The notes: generated by a model from the letters alone, not told the origin. Shown: positions 1 through 9,355, counted from the first letter of the stretch. The stretch is DNA of 64,000 nt from Brevundimonas sp. A19_0 (GCF_017744255.1 NZ_JAGHQP010000003.1:224161-288160), one strand, 5' to 3'. A program made the numbers and translations.

Positions 1-109
1 CGGGCATCAGCAGGATGGCGGCGGCGGTCACAGCCTGCGACAGTCCGATGGACAGGGCGACCAGCAAGGCCACCTGGACCAGAATGGAGGGAGAGGTCAG
101 CCGCTTCAT
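1..109 (-). CDS. Sensor histidine kinase, N-terminus only (cut by window edge)
   Basis: Only the first 36 codons are in the window. They encode a short basic start (MKRLTSPSI) and then a hydrophobic helix of about 20 residues, as expected for the first membrane segment of a sensor kinase. The ATG overlaps the stop of the response regulator upstream in an ATGA arrangement, so the two are translationally coupled. The kinase identity rests on this coupling, since no catalytic domain is visible. It is presumably the partner that phosphorylates the regulator. Confidence 0.6.
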   Translation of the reverse strand, partial: MKRLTSPSILVQVALLVALSIGLSQAVTAAAILLMP

Positions 110-864
110 GCGGGCCGCTCGGTCCGGCGCTCGACCGTGGCATCGAACATATAGCCCTCGCCCCGCAGGGTCCGGATCGGGTCCTGCCCGTCGGCATCGG
201 CCAGCTTTTTGCGCAGGCGGCTGATCTGCACATCCATGGCCCGGTCAAAGACCTCGGTGTCCGCCCCTCGCGCCCTCTCCAGCAGCTGGTCGCGGCTCAG
301 CACCCGCCGGGGGGCGTCGGCAAAGGCCTTGAGCAGGGCGAACTCTCCGGCGGACAGGAGGGTGACGGTGCCGTCCGGGCGGGTCAACTCGCGTCGGAGC
401 AAGTTCAGGGTTCGCCCCTCAAACACCAGCACAGGCTCGGACGGCGGGGCGCCGGAGCCCTCCGATCCAGACCGGCGGCGCAGGACCGCCCGGATGCGCG
501 CCAGTAGTTCGCGCGGATTGCAAGGCTTAGGCAGATAGTCATCGGCGCCCAGCTCCAGCCCGACGATGCGGTCGGTTTCCTCGCCCATGGCGCTCAGCAT
601 GACGACCGGCGGCCCCCCGCGCGCGATCAGGCGGCGACAGGCCGACAGCCCATCCTCTCCCGGCATCATCAGGTCCAGCACGACCAGATCGGGCGGGGCG
701 TCCTCGAGATGCTGGTCCATCTCGGTCGTCGAGGCGGCGCCATGCGTCTCGAATCCGTGCTGACCCAGATACTCGACCAGCACCTCGCGCAGGCCCGGAT
801 CGTCATCGACCACAAGGATGCGGGGCGCTGCATTGCCGGAAGAAGGGACGGGGTCGGGGATCAT
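106..864 (-). CDS. OmpR/PhoB-family two-component response regulator
   Basis: A 252-residue regulator. Residues about 14-130 form a receiver domain with the acidic pair D20-D21, phospho-acceptor D64 in the VVLDLMMPGEDG motif, and conserved K113 in LPKPCNP. Residues about 150-245 form a winged-helix DNA-binding domain with the family ending RGEGYMF. It should bind DNA when phosphorylated by the kinase whose start overlaps its stop. The EF-hand protein gene is divergent, 126 bp away, and that gap carries two TGAAACA direct repeats 21 bp apart, so self-regulation or control of the EF-hand gene is plausible. The signal sensed is unknown. Confidence 0.9.
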   Translation of the reverse strand: MIPDPVPSSGNAAPRILVVDDDPGLREVLVEYLGQHGFETHGAASTTEMDQHLEDAPPDLVVLDLMMPGEDGLSACRRLIARGGPPVVMLSAMGEETDRIVGLELGADDYLPKPCNPRELLARIRAVLRRRSGSEGSGAPPSEPVLVFEGRTLNLLRRELTRPDGTVTLLSAGEFALLKAFADAPRRVLSRDQLLERARGADTEVFDRAMDVQISRLRKKLADADGQDPIRTLRGEGYMFDATVERRTERPA

Positions 865-907
865 TCGCCCATTGTGACGCGGCGCGGTGCCGTCGTCATT
901 TCATGCG

Positions 908-935
908 TGAAACAATTCGGGCCCCGTCTGAAACA
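908..935 (+). promoter_or_regulatory. TGAAACA direct repeat in a divergent promoter region
   Basis: TGAAACA occurs at 908-914 and 929-935, exactly two helical turns apart, between the response regulator and the EF-hand gene. OmpR-family regulators usually bind direct repeats on one face of the helix, although their repeats are more often 10-11 bp apart. The link to this regulator is inference. Confidence 0.35.
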
Positions 936-990
936 CGGCTGCAAGGCCGGCGTGGTCCAAGGGGATATCATCCACTCGAGGACTTTCCCC

Positions 991-1707
991 ATGCTGGTTT
1001 CCCTGTCTCTCGCCCTTGCCCTGACCCACCCCGCTGCCCAGGACCCGGCGCGTCCGCCCGCCCCGCCAGTGGTGCTCACCGAAAGCCGGGTCGTCTTCGT
1101 GGCCGCAGACCCGGAGGGCGAGAACGGTCTGGACCGGGACGGCGACGGGTTCGTTTCCCGCGCGGAGTTCGCTCGCCCGATGGACGACGCCTTTGCCAGT
1201 ATGGACGCCGATGGCGACGGCCGCCTGTCGAGCGAGGAACTGCAGCATCGCGTCGGGGGGGCGGGCATGGACCACGATGTGCGCATCGTCACCGGTGGTC
1301 CGGCCATGAGCTGGACCTCTGCGGCCGAGGGCTCTGGCCCCCACCGGATTGAGGTGCGCCGCGTGGGCGGCGATAACGTGGAAGTCGAGGCCCACAGCTT
1401 TGTCATCGTCGGCGAGGACGGCGAGATCACCTCTGACGGCGATGGCCCCGTGCAAGTCTTCATCCGCAGCGGCGAAGGTCCGGCCATGGCCGGGGGAGCG
1501 CATTTCGAATGGATCCGCGAGGGCGAGGGGGCCGACATGGATGCCGACGGCGACGGCCGTGTCACCGAGGCCGAGTTCCTCGCGCCCCTGCGCCAGATAT
1601 TCCGGCAGATGGACGCCGACGGCTCCGGCGTTCTGGAAGAGGGCGAACGCGGGGGGAACGGCGCCCGCGTCGTGACCCGTACGGTCGAGGTGCGCGACGA
1701 GGACTAG
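991..1707 (+). CDS. Exported EF-hand calcium-binding protein
   Basis: A 238-residue protein that starts at the ATG followed by a hydrophobic signal-like stretch (residues 1-15). The frame stays open far upstream, but that part overlaps the divergent regulator and lacks coding character. Four EF-hand loops are visible: 48-59, 72-83, 184-195 and 208-219. The first three have complete D-x-D-G-D-G loops, and in the last S212 replaces an Asp. The loops form two pairs separated by about 100 residues of acidic, low-complexity sequence, which suggests two EF-hand lobes. It is probably a periplasmic calcium buffer or sensor. Its stop lies 3 bp from the convergent purT stop. Confidence 0.8.
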   Translation: MLVSLSLALALTHPAAQDPARPPAPPVVLTESRVVFVAADPEGENGLDRDGDGFVSRAEFARPMDDAFASMDADGDGRLSSEELQHRVGGAGMDHDVRIVTGGPAMSWTSAAEGSGPHRIEVRRVGGDNVEVEAHSFVIVGEDGEITSDGDGPVQVFIRSGEGPAMAGGAHFEWIREGEGADMDADGDGRVTEAEFLAPLRQIFRQMDADGSGVLEEGERGGNGARVVTRTVEVRDED

Positions 1708-1710
1708 CGC

Positions 1711-2919
1711 CTACGCGGGTGAGGCCTTGACCGGTCTGACCCGTCCGGCGGCCTCGCGGGCACGGTCGCGGGCCTGATCGGTGTCGACGCCGCGCGCCGT
1801 GGCCACGCCCATGCGACGGCGCTCGAAGGCCTCGGGCTTGCCGAACAGGCGCAGGTCGGCCGTCGGCACCGAAAGGGCCTCGGCCACGCCTTCGAAGGCG
1901 ATCCCCTCTGCGTCCATGCCGCCATAGATGACGGCGCTGGCGGCGGGCTCCCGCTGGGTGACATCGACCGGCAGGCCAAGGATGGCGCGGGCATGCAGGG
2001 CGAACTCGCTCATCACCTGGCTGGCCAGGGTCACCAGACCCGTGTCGTGGGGCCGGGGCGAAACTTCCGAGAACCAGACCTGATCGCCCTTCACGAACAG
2101 CTCGACCCCGAAGACGCCAAGGCCGCCCAGCGCTGCGGTCACCTTGCCCGCGATGTCCTGTGCCGAGGCCAGGGCGGCCGCGCTCATGGCCTGTGGCTGC
2201 CAGCTCTCGACATAGTCGCCCTTGACCTGACGATGCCCGATCGGCGCGCAAAAGTCGGTGACGACCGTACCGTCCTTCATCGACCGGACGGTCAGCAGGG
2301 TGATCTCATAGTCAAAGTCGATCCGCCCCTCGACGATCACGCGGGCCGTGTCGACCCGCCCGCCGGATTGGGCATAGGCCCAGGCATTGGCCGCATCCTC
2401 GATGGCCTCGATCATCGACTGGCCCTTGCCCGAGGACGACATGACCGGCTTGATGAACACCGGCAGGCCAATGGTGTGGGCGGCCTCGGCCAGCTCGGCG
2501 GCTGATCCGGCAAAGGCATAGGGGCTGGTCGGCAGGCCCAGCTCCTCGGCGGTCAGCCGGCGGATGCCCTCGCGGTTCATGGTCAGCTGCGTTGCGCGGG
2601 CTGTCGGGATGACGGTCGCCAGCCCGGCCGCCTCGATCTGGGCCAGAACGTCCGTGGCGATGGCCTCGATCTCGGGCACGATGATGTGCGGCGCCTCGGC
2701 CAGGATGACGCCGTTCAGCACCTGCGCATCGGTCATCGGAATGACGTGGCTGCGGTGTGCGACCTGCATGGCCGGAGCGTTCGGATAGCGATCGACCGCG
2801 ATCACCTCGACGCCGAGACGCTGCAGCTCGATGGCCACTTCCTTGCCCAGTTCGCCGGCGCCGAGAAGCATGACCCGGACGGCCGAGTCGGAGAGGGGCG
2901 TGCCGAGACGGAGAGTCAT
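1711..2919 (-). CDS. purT: Formate-dependent phosphoribosylglycinamide formyltransferase
   Basis: A 402-residue ATP-grasp enzyme that forms formyl-GAR from GAR, formate and ATP in purine synthesis, independent of folate. The N-terminal LGAGELGKE motif (19-27) marks the PreATP-grasp domain. The SSSGKGQS loop near residues 161-168 is the PurT-type nucleotide loop, and the metal-binding region follows. Length matches E. coli PurT (392). The start at 2919 (MTLRLG) is preferred over a leader 10 codons longer because homologues begin close to this point. It stands as a single gene, convergent with the EF-hand gene and 48 bp downstream of the caspase-like gene on the same strand. Confidence 0.93.
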   Translation of the reverse strand: MTLRLGTPLSDSAVRVMLLGAGELGKEVAIELQRLGVEVIAVDRYPNAPAMQVAHRSHVIPMTDAQVLNGVILAEAPHIIVPEIEAIATDVLAQIEAAGLATVIPTARATQLTMNREGIRRLTAEELGLPTSPYAFAGSAAELAEAAHTIGLPVFIKPVMSSSGKGQSMIEAIEDAANAWAYAQSGGRVDTARVIVEGRIDFDYEITLLTVRSMKDGTVVTDFCAPIGHRQVKGDYVESWQPQAMSAAALASAQDIAGKVTAALGGLGVFGVELFVKGDQVWFSEVSPRPHDTGLVTLASQVMSEFALHARAILGLPVDVTQREPAASAVIYGGMDAEGIAFEGVAEALSVPTADLRLFGKPEAFERRRMGVATARGVDTDQARDRAREAAGRVRPVKASPA

Positions 2920-2967
2920 TCGGAGGACCCGGAGTCGGTCAGTGTGCAAGCACCTTCGCGGTAAGGG

Positions 2968-4821
2968 TCATCCAGTGCCTGCACCGGGTGGAATGGGATC
3001 GGCAAGCCAGGGGACTTTCTCTGAGGTGCGGACGGAAGGGCCAAGGATCTGTGGATTCTGATTAAAGTTCAGCCGCGAAAGCTGCCCTCCTACCTTGGCG
3101 ATCAATTCGTCGAATCTCAATGCGCCCTTCTCCTCCCGGAGGATTTGATGGAAGCTGAAGGTGAAGGCGCCGTAGCTGGTCGCGCCGTGCCGGTACTCAT
3201 AGGACAGCTCATGCTCGGCGCAGGCCTCGATGATGAGCGGTAGATAGGGGCCGGGCTCGGACTCGACCTTCCTGATACGCGCATAGGTCTGTGACGACAT
3301 GGGGCGCAGCGCGACGGCCCGGCCCAGTCTACGTGTCGCCGAGTCGGACCCGACCCAGGCCGCCTGGTCCTCTTTGCGGGCGAATTTGTCCACCAGCGGT
3401 TCGAAGTCGCGCGGAACCCACATCTTCTCCTCCCGATGCCACTTCAACTCCCTGTGCCGGATGTCGTCCGGCGGTGTCAGACCTCGCGCACGGGCGCCGC
3501 CGTCACGGTGCATCCCGCCGGAGTGGCAACAGTCGAAGATCATGGCCAGGTGGGTGTCATAGGGCAGCTGGCTGTACAGCTGCTGTATTTGCCGGTCGGC
3601 GATGCAGCGCTCTTCGGTCCAGTCGAAATCCGCGGGGCAGAGCACCTCCATGAACGATGCCGGCTTTTGGTCGAAACTGTCGTAGATCGGGATGCGCGCG
3701 CCGTGACCGCTGAAATAGAAGACCAGCTGATCCTCGGGCCCGGCGTCGTCGAGCAGCCATTCCAGCCGCTGCAGGATCCCTTCCGTCGTCGCCCGCCGAT
3801 CCAGCACCGTGCGGATGTCGTCTGGCGAGAATCCGCAATCCTGCAGAAGGGAGCTGATGGCGAACACGTCGTTCACACAGCCTTCCAGCCGATCCTTCTC
3901 GGCCGGGTAGTCGTTGATGCCGACCAGCAGTGCGCGACGCCGGCCTCGGGTGGACACAGCCTTGGTCGATGGGGATCTGACGCCTTTTGTCAGGGCGCCC
4001 ACCCGCATTGTCTGATCCTCGAACTGCGCCAGACTGATCGATTTGTCGCCGGCGGCGCGATCCGCCAGGGGCTGCCACAGGCCGGCGACTGTGACCGGAT
4101 GTTCGAAATATCCCCGGGCGGAGTGGCCTCCGTCCTTCGTGCCCTGCTCGTCAAGGAACTCGCGGAAGGGGGTCAGCAGACGGGTGAAGTTGTTCGGGTC
4201 AGGCCGATAGGTGATGTCCGCCGTCAGGACCGGGTCGTGCTCGTTGTACAGATGGCGCCAGGCGTTAACCTTCAGCCGCTGCAAGCGGCCGCCCGCCAGC
4301 GTGCCTACGACGCAGGGGTTGTTGATCTGCGAGCCCAATGTGACGTAGGTCGCGCGGCCCAGCACGTCCGCCGCCTGCTCGGCGTCGGGGTGGGTCAGGG
4401 CGTTGTAGGTAATCAATGACCCGAGACTGTGGGCCAGGATCACGTCCGGCTGCCACTCGGCCACACGCTCCAGAAAGCGGGCGCGGACCTTGGTCTTGAA
4501 CTCCTCGTCCTCCAGCCACGCCACGACGTAGCCGACCGTCGCTACCCATTTGGATCCCGGTACGCCCTTTTGCCTGCGGAACGGCGATGCCACGCAACTC
4601 GCCAAAAGACGAGCTGCCGATCGCGCATATTCTCCGAGATCCTGTCCCGTGGCGAAGAACAGATCGTCATAATTCAGGAAGTCGAACTCCAGCGGCACAT
4701 CGCGTCGCGGCATGGCCTTGCGTACCGACGCTTCCCAGCCCGCCTCCCAGTCGCCGTGCTTGCCACCATCCCGATGGTCGCCCAATCCGTGGACGCCCAT
4801 GATTCTCAGCGTGCTCACCAT
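2968..4821 (-). CDS. Alpha/beta-hydrolase-caspase (C14) fusion protein
   Basis: A 617-residue, two-module, soluble protein. Residues 1-260 look like a lipase-type alpha/beta hydrolase: a GVHGLGDH start, nucleophile S132 in AHSLGS, then D196 (NEHDP) and H241 (FEHPVT) as the likely rest of the triad. Residues about 290-610 are a caspase-like C14 domain. It starts with RRALLVGINDY, has catalytic H373 in YFSGHGA and catalytic C432 in DCCHSG, so both dyad residues are present. There is no signal peptide. The start has a strong GGGGAGG ribosome site. It lies alone between purT and tkt, with flanks somewhat richer in A+T than the neighbours, which hints at insertion. Substrate and role are unknown; caspase-like effectors occur in bacterial signalling and defence. 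Confidence 0.85.
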   Translation of the reverse strand: MVSTLRIMGVHGLGDHRDGGKHGDWEAGWEASVRKAMPRRDVPLEFDFLNYDDLFFATGQDLGEYARSAARLLASCVASPFRRQKGVPGSKWVATVGYVVAWLEDEEFKTKVRARFLERVAEWQPDVILAHSLGSLITYNALTHPDAEQAADVLGRATYVTLGSQINNPCVVGTLAGGRLQRLKVNAWRHLYNEHDPVLTADITYRPDPNNFTRLLTPFREFLDEQGTKDGGHSARGYFEHPVTVAGLWQPLADRAAGDKSISLAQFEDQTMRVGALTKGVRSPSTKAVSTRGRRRALLVGINDYPAEKDRLEGCVNDVFAISSLLQDCGFSPDDIRTVLDRRATTEGILQRLEWLLDDAGPEDQLVFYFSGHGARIPIYDSFDQKPASFMEVLCPADFDWTEERCIADRQIQQLYSQLPYDTHLAMIFDCCHSGGMHRDGGARARGLTPPDDIRHRELKWHREEKMWVPRDFEPLVDKFARKEDQAAWVGSDSATRRLGRAVALRPMSSQTYARIRKVESEPGPYLPLIIEACAEHELSYEYRHGATSYGAFTFSFHQILREEKGALRFDELIAKVGGQLSRLNFNQNPQILGPSVRTSEKVPWLADPIPPGAGTG

Positions 4822-4892
4822 CTTTGAACCTCCCCACAGGTTGGCTCAACTTACAGGAGAATTCAGGGCAAGGCTATATTCGACGAACTGCG

Positions 4893-6902
4893 TTATGCAT
4901 GAGCCTTGGATAGCCGCGCTTTCACCTCGGAGACCACGGCCTCGGCGGTGATGCCGAACTTGTCGTAGAGCACTTCGGCCGGGGCGCTGGCCCCGAAGCT
5001 CGACATGCCGACGAAGCCGCCGTCCTCGCCGATGAAGCGGTCCCAGCCCTGGCGGATGCCGGCCTCGATGGCGACCCGGGCCGTGCCCTTGCCGATCACC
5101 TTGGTCTGATAGGCCTTGGTCTGCTGGTTGAAGAGTTCGAACGAGGGCACCGAGACCACGCGGGTCGGGACGCCGTCAGCCTCGAGCTGTTCGGCGGCCT
5201 TGAGCGCCAAGGCAACCTCGGTGCCGGTGGCGAACAGGGTGGCCCTGGCCTTGGCCGAGGCGGCGCGCAACTCGTAAGCTCCCTTGGCCGACAGGTTTTC
5301 GGTCGCGGCCTCGGTTCGCACGGCCGGCGTTTTCTGGCGCGACAGGGCAAGGGCCGAGGGGCCGTCGGCCTTCTCCAGCGCCAGACGCCAGCACTCCATG
5401 GCCTCGACCGTGTCGGCGGGGCGGAAGACCTGCAGGTTCGGAATGGCGCGAAGCGCAGCCAGATGCTCGACCGGCTGGTGGGTCGGGCCGTCCTCGCCGA
5501 GGCCGATCGAGTCGTGCGTCAGGACGTGGATGACCCTGATGCCCATCAGGGCGGCCAGCCGGATCGACGGGCGGCTGTAGTCCGAAAACACCATGAAGGT
5601 GCCGCCATAGGGGATGATGCCGCCGTGCAGCGCCATGCCGTTCATGGCCGCGGCCATGCCGTGCTCGCGGATCCCCCAGTTGATGTAGCGCCCGGCATAG
5701 TCAGGGGCGTCAAAGGTCTCGGTCCCCGCGACGAGGGTGTTGTTCGAGCCGGTCAGGTCGGCCGAGCCGCCGATCAGTTCAGGAATGGGCTCGAACAGGG
5801 CGCTGAGCGCCGCGCCCGAGGACTGGCGCGTGGCCTGGGCCGGTTTGGCCTCGACCGTCTTCGCAATGGCGGCGTCCAGGTCGTCAAAGGCGTCGTCGGG
5901 CAGGCCACCGGCCATGGCGCGCACGAAGTCGTCGTAGAACTCGGAGTCCTCCAGCCGCTCTTCCCAGGCCTGACGGGCCTCTGCGCCCCGGCGACCGACC
6001 TTGCGCCAAGCCTGCATGACGGTCTCGGGAATCTCGAACGGCGCGTGCGGCCAGTCCAGCGCCTTGCGCGTGGCGGCGATCTCGGTGTCACCAAGGGCGG
6101 CACCGTGGGTCTTGTGGCTGCCTTCCATGGTGGCGGCGCCGCGCCCGATCCTGGTCTTGCAGGCGATCAGGGTCGGCTTGTCCTGACGGGTCGCCCACTT
6201 CAGCGCCGACTTGGTGGCGGCCGTGTCGTGCCCGTCGATGGCCTTCACCGCCCAGCCGGCCGCCTTGAAACGGGCCTTCTGATCCGTGGCGTCCGACAGG
6301 CTGACGGCGCCGTCGATGGTGATGGCATTATCGTCCCACAGCACCGTCAGCTTGTTCAGGCGATAGCGGCCGGCCAGCGCGATGGCCTCCTGCGAAATGC
6401 CTTCCATCAGGCAGCCGTCGCCGGCGATCACCCAGGTGCGGTGGTCGACCAGATCCTCACCGAAATGCGCGGCCAGATGGCGCTCGGCCATGGCGAAACC
6501 GACGGCATTGGCCAGACCCTGACCCAGCGGGCCCGTGGTCGTCTCGACACCGGGCATGTGGCCATACTCGGGGTGACCGGCGGTCTTCGATCCCCACTGG
6601 CGGAAGTTGGACAGCTCGTCGCGGGTTGCCGCCTCATAGCCCGTCAGGTGCAGCAGGGCGTAGATCAGCATCGAGCCGTGCCCGGCCGACAGGATGAACC
6701 GGTCGCGGTCGGCCCAGTCGGGGCGGCTGGCATCGAACTTCAGATATTTCGAGAACAGGACGGTCGCCACATCGGCCATGCCCATCGGCATGCCGGGGTG
6801 GCCGCTGTTGGCCTTTTGGACGGCATCCATGGCCAGCATACGGATGGCATCGGCCATCTGCTTCTGGGTAGCCTTCGGCGGGGTGGAATCGGCTTTGGCC
6901 AC
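4893..6902 (-). CDS. tkt: Transketolase
   Basis: A roughly 669-residue thiamine-diphosphate enzyme that moves two-carbon ketol units in the pentose phosphate pathway. The N-terminal domain has the [13 protein letters not shown] and GPLGQG signatures and the ThDP/Mg motif GDGCLMEG. The middle domain has the [15 protein letters not shown] motif and there is a C-terminal transketolase domain, so it is full length. The frame can begin at TTG 6908, but GTG 6902 (MAKADS) has GAGAGG at a proper distance and is preferred. It is divergent from the DUF4164-zapA pair. Confidence 0.95.
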   Translation of the reverse strand: MAKADSTPPKATQKQMADAIRMLAMDAVQKANSGHPGMPMGMADVATVLFSKYLKFDASRPDWADRDRFILSAGHGSMLIYALLHLTGYEAATRDELSNFRQWGSKTAGHPEYGHMPGVETTTGPLGQGLANAVGFAMAERHLAAHFGEDLVDHRTWVIAGDGCLMEGISQEAIALAGRYRLNKLTVLWDDNAITIDGAVSLSDATDQKARFKAAGWAVKAIDGHDTAATKSALKWATRQDKPTLIACKTRIGRGAATMEGSHKTHGAALGDTEIAATRKALDWPHAPFEIPETVMQAWRKVGRRGAEARQAWEERLEDSEFYDDFVRAMAGGLPDDAFDDLDAAIAKTVEAKPAQATRQSSGAALSALFEPIPELIGGSADLTGSNNTLVAGTETFDAPDYAGRYINWGIREHGMAAAMNGMALHGGIIPYGGTFMVFSDYSRPSIRLAALMGIRVIHVLTHDSIGLGEDGPTHQPVEHLAALRAIPNLQVFRPADTVEAMECWRLALEKADGPSALALSRQKTPAVRTEAATENLSAKGAYELRAASAKARATLFATGTEVALALKAAEQLEADGVPTRVVSVPSFELFNQQTKAYQTKVIGKGTARVAIEAGIRQGWDRFIGEDGGFVGMSSFGASAPAEVLYDKFGITAEAVVSEVKARLSKAHA

Positions 6903-7001
6903 GGGCAACCTCTCGGGACGCGGGGAAGAAAAAGGGGGGCGGGGCCGCTTTACCCCGACGCGCGGACGGGTTCTATAGGGATTCCGGAGGATGTGACACC
7001 G

Positions 7002-7259
7002 ATGGCCGACGCCACCACGGCTGCGAAAGCCCGTATCGACAAGGCTCTCGCCCTGCTGGAACGCCGCATGCAGGATCTCAGGGCGCGCCCCGCCTCGGCG
7101 CCCCCGATCGGGGACGACGACCTGTTCGCGCCGAGGGCCGATGCGGGACGTCTGGCCGAGCTGGAGGACGCCGGCCGCGAGGCCCGCGCAGCGCTTGCCG
7201 CCTCCGCCGAGGCCATCCGGGCGATCCTGGCGGATGACGCGGGCGAGGGGGGCGCCTGA
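7002..7259 (+). CDS. DUF4164-type small coiled-coil protein
   Basis: An 85-residue, Ala/Arg/Glu-rich, probably coiled-coil protein. Position and character match the DUF4164 proteins encoded directly before zapA in many Alphaproteobacteria. It starts at ATG 7002 with GGAGG at 6986-6990. The frame is open far upstream, but only as a shadow of tkt. Its TGA overlaps the zapA ATG, so the two are translationally coupled and may act together in division. The molecular function is unknown. Confidence 0.7.
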   Translation: MADATTAAKARIDKALALLERRMQDLRARPASAPPIGDDDLFAPRADAGRLAELEDAGREARAALAASAEAIRAILADDAGEGGA

Positions 7260-7573
7260 TGGCCACGGTGACCGTCGAGATCAATGGACGCCCGTATGCT
7301 GTCGGATGCGCCGACGGACAGGAGGATCGCGTGCGCCAGCTGGCGGCCCAGTTCGCGGGACATGTCAGCAATGTCGCCGCAGAGGTCGGCCATGTGGGGG
7401 AGCTGCGTTTGTTCCTGATGGCCGGGCTGATCCTCGCCGACGAACTGCAGGAGGCCCGCTCCGGCGAGGCTCCGGCCCGTCCCGCCGAGGCGGCGCCCTC
7501 TGACGCCGGTGTGGCCGAGGCCCTGAATGCGGTTGCCGCCCGTATCGAGAAGATCGCCCAGTCGATCACCTGA
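7259..7573 (+). CDS. zapA: Cell division protein ZapA
   Basis: A 104-residue protein of the ZapA family, which bundles FtsZ filaments at midcell. The N-terminus ([14 protein letters not shown]) is the usual ZapA beta-hairpin, followed by the helix with [10 protein letters not shown] and a C-terminal coiled coil. The length is normal. It overlaps the upstream DUF4164 stop by one base, and is followed by the 6S RNA candidate and fau, the conserved order in proteobacteria. Confidence 0.9.
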   Translation: MATVTVEINGRPYAVGCADGQEDRVRQLAAQFAGHVSNVAAEVGHVGELRLFLMAGLILADELQEARSGEAPARPAEAAPSDAGVAEALNAVAARIEKIAQSIT

Positions 7574-7655
7574 GCGATTTCGCTCGCATGGCCCCCCGAG
7601 TGAAGATTGAGGGCGGCCATTGTCCGGCCACACCGGCACGCCTATCTTGGACCCC

Positions 7656-7820
7656 GGCGGGTCATGCTGTGGCTCACGTCGAGGGCGACTAATCCTTGCG
7701 ACCTTAATTCTCTCATAGGGAGCTGTCCCTGTTCGGGCTCGAGGGCCTGGGCACACGGCGCCCACCTGGTAAGCCAGGTCGAGAGGATTGAAAGCTCCTC
7801 ACGGTTCTTGCGGCGCCGCC
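7656..7820 (+). ncRNA. ssrS: Candidate 6S RNA
   Basis: The 368-bp gap between zapA and fau is where 6S RNA lies in many proteobacteria. Within it a nested fold is readable: GGCGG 7656-7660 with CCGCC 7816-7820, GGGAGCT 7718-7724 with AGCTCCT 7793-7799, CTCGA 7738-7742 with TCGAG 7779-7783, an inner stem TGGGC/GCCCA (7748-7764), and a CCTGG-TAAG-CCAGG hairpin (7765-7778). The long imperfect rod of about 165 nt is 6S-like; 6S binds sigma-70 RNA polymerase by mimicking an open promoter. The ends are estimates, and identity rests mainly on synteny. Confidence 0.55.
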
Positions 7821-7889
7821 AACTTTATTCTCCGCCCTATCGCTCGCCGCGCGGCGGCTCACTGCTTGAGGGCGAGGCCGATCCCCGTC

Positions 7890-7912
7890 ATCCTCGGACT
7901 TGATCCGAGGAT
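7890..7912 (+). repeat. Perfect 9-bp palindromic hairpin (dispersed-repeat type)
   Basis: ATCCTCGGA, a CTTGA loop and TCCGAGGAT form a perfect hairpin, extended by CCCG (7884-7887) and CGGG (7913-7916) across a two-base bulge. The wording resembles a palindromic repeat I recall as common between genes in Alphaproteobacteria. It lies just before fau and after the 6S RNA candidate, so it might also act as an RNA-processing or stop signal. No U-run follows. Confidence 0.5.
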
Positions 7913-7941
7913 CGGGTTGGCAGTTCGCATCCGGACAATCC

Positions 7942-8487
7942 ATGACCGACAAACAGGCCCTGCGATCCGAAATGCGCGCGCGCCGAAAGGCCCTTGCGCT
8001 TGTGGCCCCGTATGCCGCCGAACGGCTGGCCGGGTTTGCCGATGACCTGCCGGGCGCGGTGGTGCACGCGCTCTACCTCCCGATCGGGGCCGAGATGGAT
8101 CCGCGCCCGCTGGCGGCGCGTCTCGCCTATGAAGGCTATGACCTCTGCCTGCCCGTGGTCACGGCCCCCGACACGCCCCTGATCTTCCGCTGGTGGCGCC
8201 CCGGAGATGACCTCGCGCCCGACGCTGCCGGCATACCGGCTCCCTTGCCTTCGGCGCGCGAGATGCAGCCCGAGCTGATCCTGACGCCGCTTCTGGCGTT
8301 TGATGGGGCCGGCGGGCGACTGGGGCAGGGCGGCGGCTATTACGACCGGACGTTTGCGGCTCGCCCCGAGGCCTTGCGGGTGGGCGTGGCTTATGCGGGG
8401 CAGCGGGTCGACCGCCTCAGCCTGCTGGATCACGACATTCCGCTGCATGGCGTTCTGACCGAGACGGGCTATACCGCCCTCCCATGA
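7942..8487 (+). CDS. fau: 5-formyltetrahydrofolate cyclo-ligase
   Basis: A 181-residue enzyme (YgfA/MTHFS family) that converts 5-formyl-THF to 5,10-methenyl-THF with ATP. The N-terminus is helical and basic (SEMRARRKAL). The family signature GGRLGQGGGYYDR, a phosphate-binding loop, lies near residue 130. I start at ATG 7942, because the upstream in-frame extension runs through the palindromic hairpin. It follows zapA and the 6S RNA candidate, the classic arrangement, and is followed by the ymdB-type gene. Confidence 0.9.
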   Translation: MTDKQALRSEMRARRKALALVAPYAAERLAGFADDLPGAVVHALYLPIGAEMDPRPLAARLAYEGYDLCLPVVTAPDTPLIFRWWRPGDDLAPDAAGIPAPLPSAREMQPELILTPLLAFDGAGGRLGQGGGYYDRTFAARPEALRVGVAYAGQRVDRLSLLDHDIPLHGVLTETGYTALP

Positions 8488-8515
8488 CGCGCACCTGTTC
8501 CTCCCGGTCGGCCGC

Positions 8516-9355
8516 ATGAGGCTGGCATTCTTCGGCGATGTGGTCGGAAAGTCCGGCCGCGATGGCCTGTCCGACCACCTGCCCGGCCTCAGGCGCGACC
8601 TGAAGCTCGATTTCGTGGTGATCAATGCCGAGAACGCCGCAGGGGGCTTCGGCATCACCGAGAACACCGCGCGTGATCTGTTCGACGCCGGGGCCGATGT
8701 GCTGACGCTCGGCAACCACAGCTGGGACCAGCGCGAGGCCCTGACCTACATTGTGCGCGAACCGCGCCTGATCCGGCCGGTGAACTATCCCCGACTGATG
8801 GATGCCCCGGGCCGTGGCGCCGATGTGTTCACGACCTCCGATGGCCGCAGGGTGCTCGTGATCAATGTGCTGGGCCGGGTGCACATGGACCCGATGGACG
8901 ACCCGTTCAGCGCGGTCGAGCGGGAGCTGGAGGCCGCGCCTCTCGGGGTGGTCGCCGACGCCGCCATTGTCGACATTCACTGCGAGGCGACGTCCGAGAA
9001 GATGGCCATGGGCCATTTCTGCGACGGGCGCGCCAGCCTGGTGGTCGGGACCCACACCCATGTGCCGACCGCCGATTGCCAGATCCTGCCGGGCGGCACG
9101 GCCTATCAGACCGATGCCGGCGGCTGCTGCAACTATGACTCGGTGATCGGCAACGACAAGGAAGAGCCCCTGCGCCGCTTCACCACGCGGCTCAGCGGGG
9201 GCCGCTACCAGCCGGCTTCCGGCCCCGCGACCGTTTGCGGCGTCTATGTCGAGACTGATGACCGCACCGGTCTGGCCACCCGCGTCGAACCGATCCGCGT
9301 CGGCGGCCGCCTCAGTCAGGCCGTGCCTGCGGTCCAGCTCCCTCAGAACCCCTGA
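8516..9355 (+). CDS. YmdB-family metallophosphoesterase
   Basis: A 279-residue calcineurin-like phosphoesterase of the TIGR00282/YmdB family. Metal-ligand motifs are readable: D8 in FFGDVVGK, NAEN at 37-40, the GNHSWD motif, and the later H residues in VDIHCEATSEK and VVGTHTHVPT. Family members studied in Bacillus and Deinococcus hydrolyse cyclic nucleotides or 2',3'-cyclic phosphates. The gene lies 28 bp after fau and is probably co-transcribed. Its 3' end overlaps the convergent NTF2-like gene by 13 bp. Confidence 0.88.
   Translation: MRLAFFGDVVGKSGRDGLSDHLPGLRRDLKLDFVVINAENAAGGFGITENTARDLFDAGADVLTLGNHSWDQREALTYIVREPRLIRPVNYPRLMDAPGRGADVFTTSDGRRVLVINVLGRVHMDPMDDPFSAVERELEAAPLGVVADAAIVDIHCEATSEKMAMGHFCDGRASLVVGTHTHVPTADCQILPGGTAYQTDAGGCCNYDSVIGNDKEEPLRRFTTRLSGGRYQPASGPATVCGVYVETDDRTGLATRVEPIRVGGRLSQAVPAVQLPQNP

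Noticed and set aside
709..990. Upstream extension of the EF-hand gene
   Set aside because: It overlaps the response regulator start and the promoter region; a signal-peptide start at 991 fits better.
5463..7001. N-terminal extension of the DUF4164 gene
   Set aside because: It runs antisense to transketolase, and a good ribosome site is present just before 7002.
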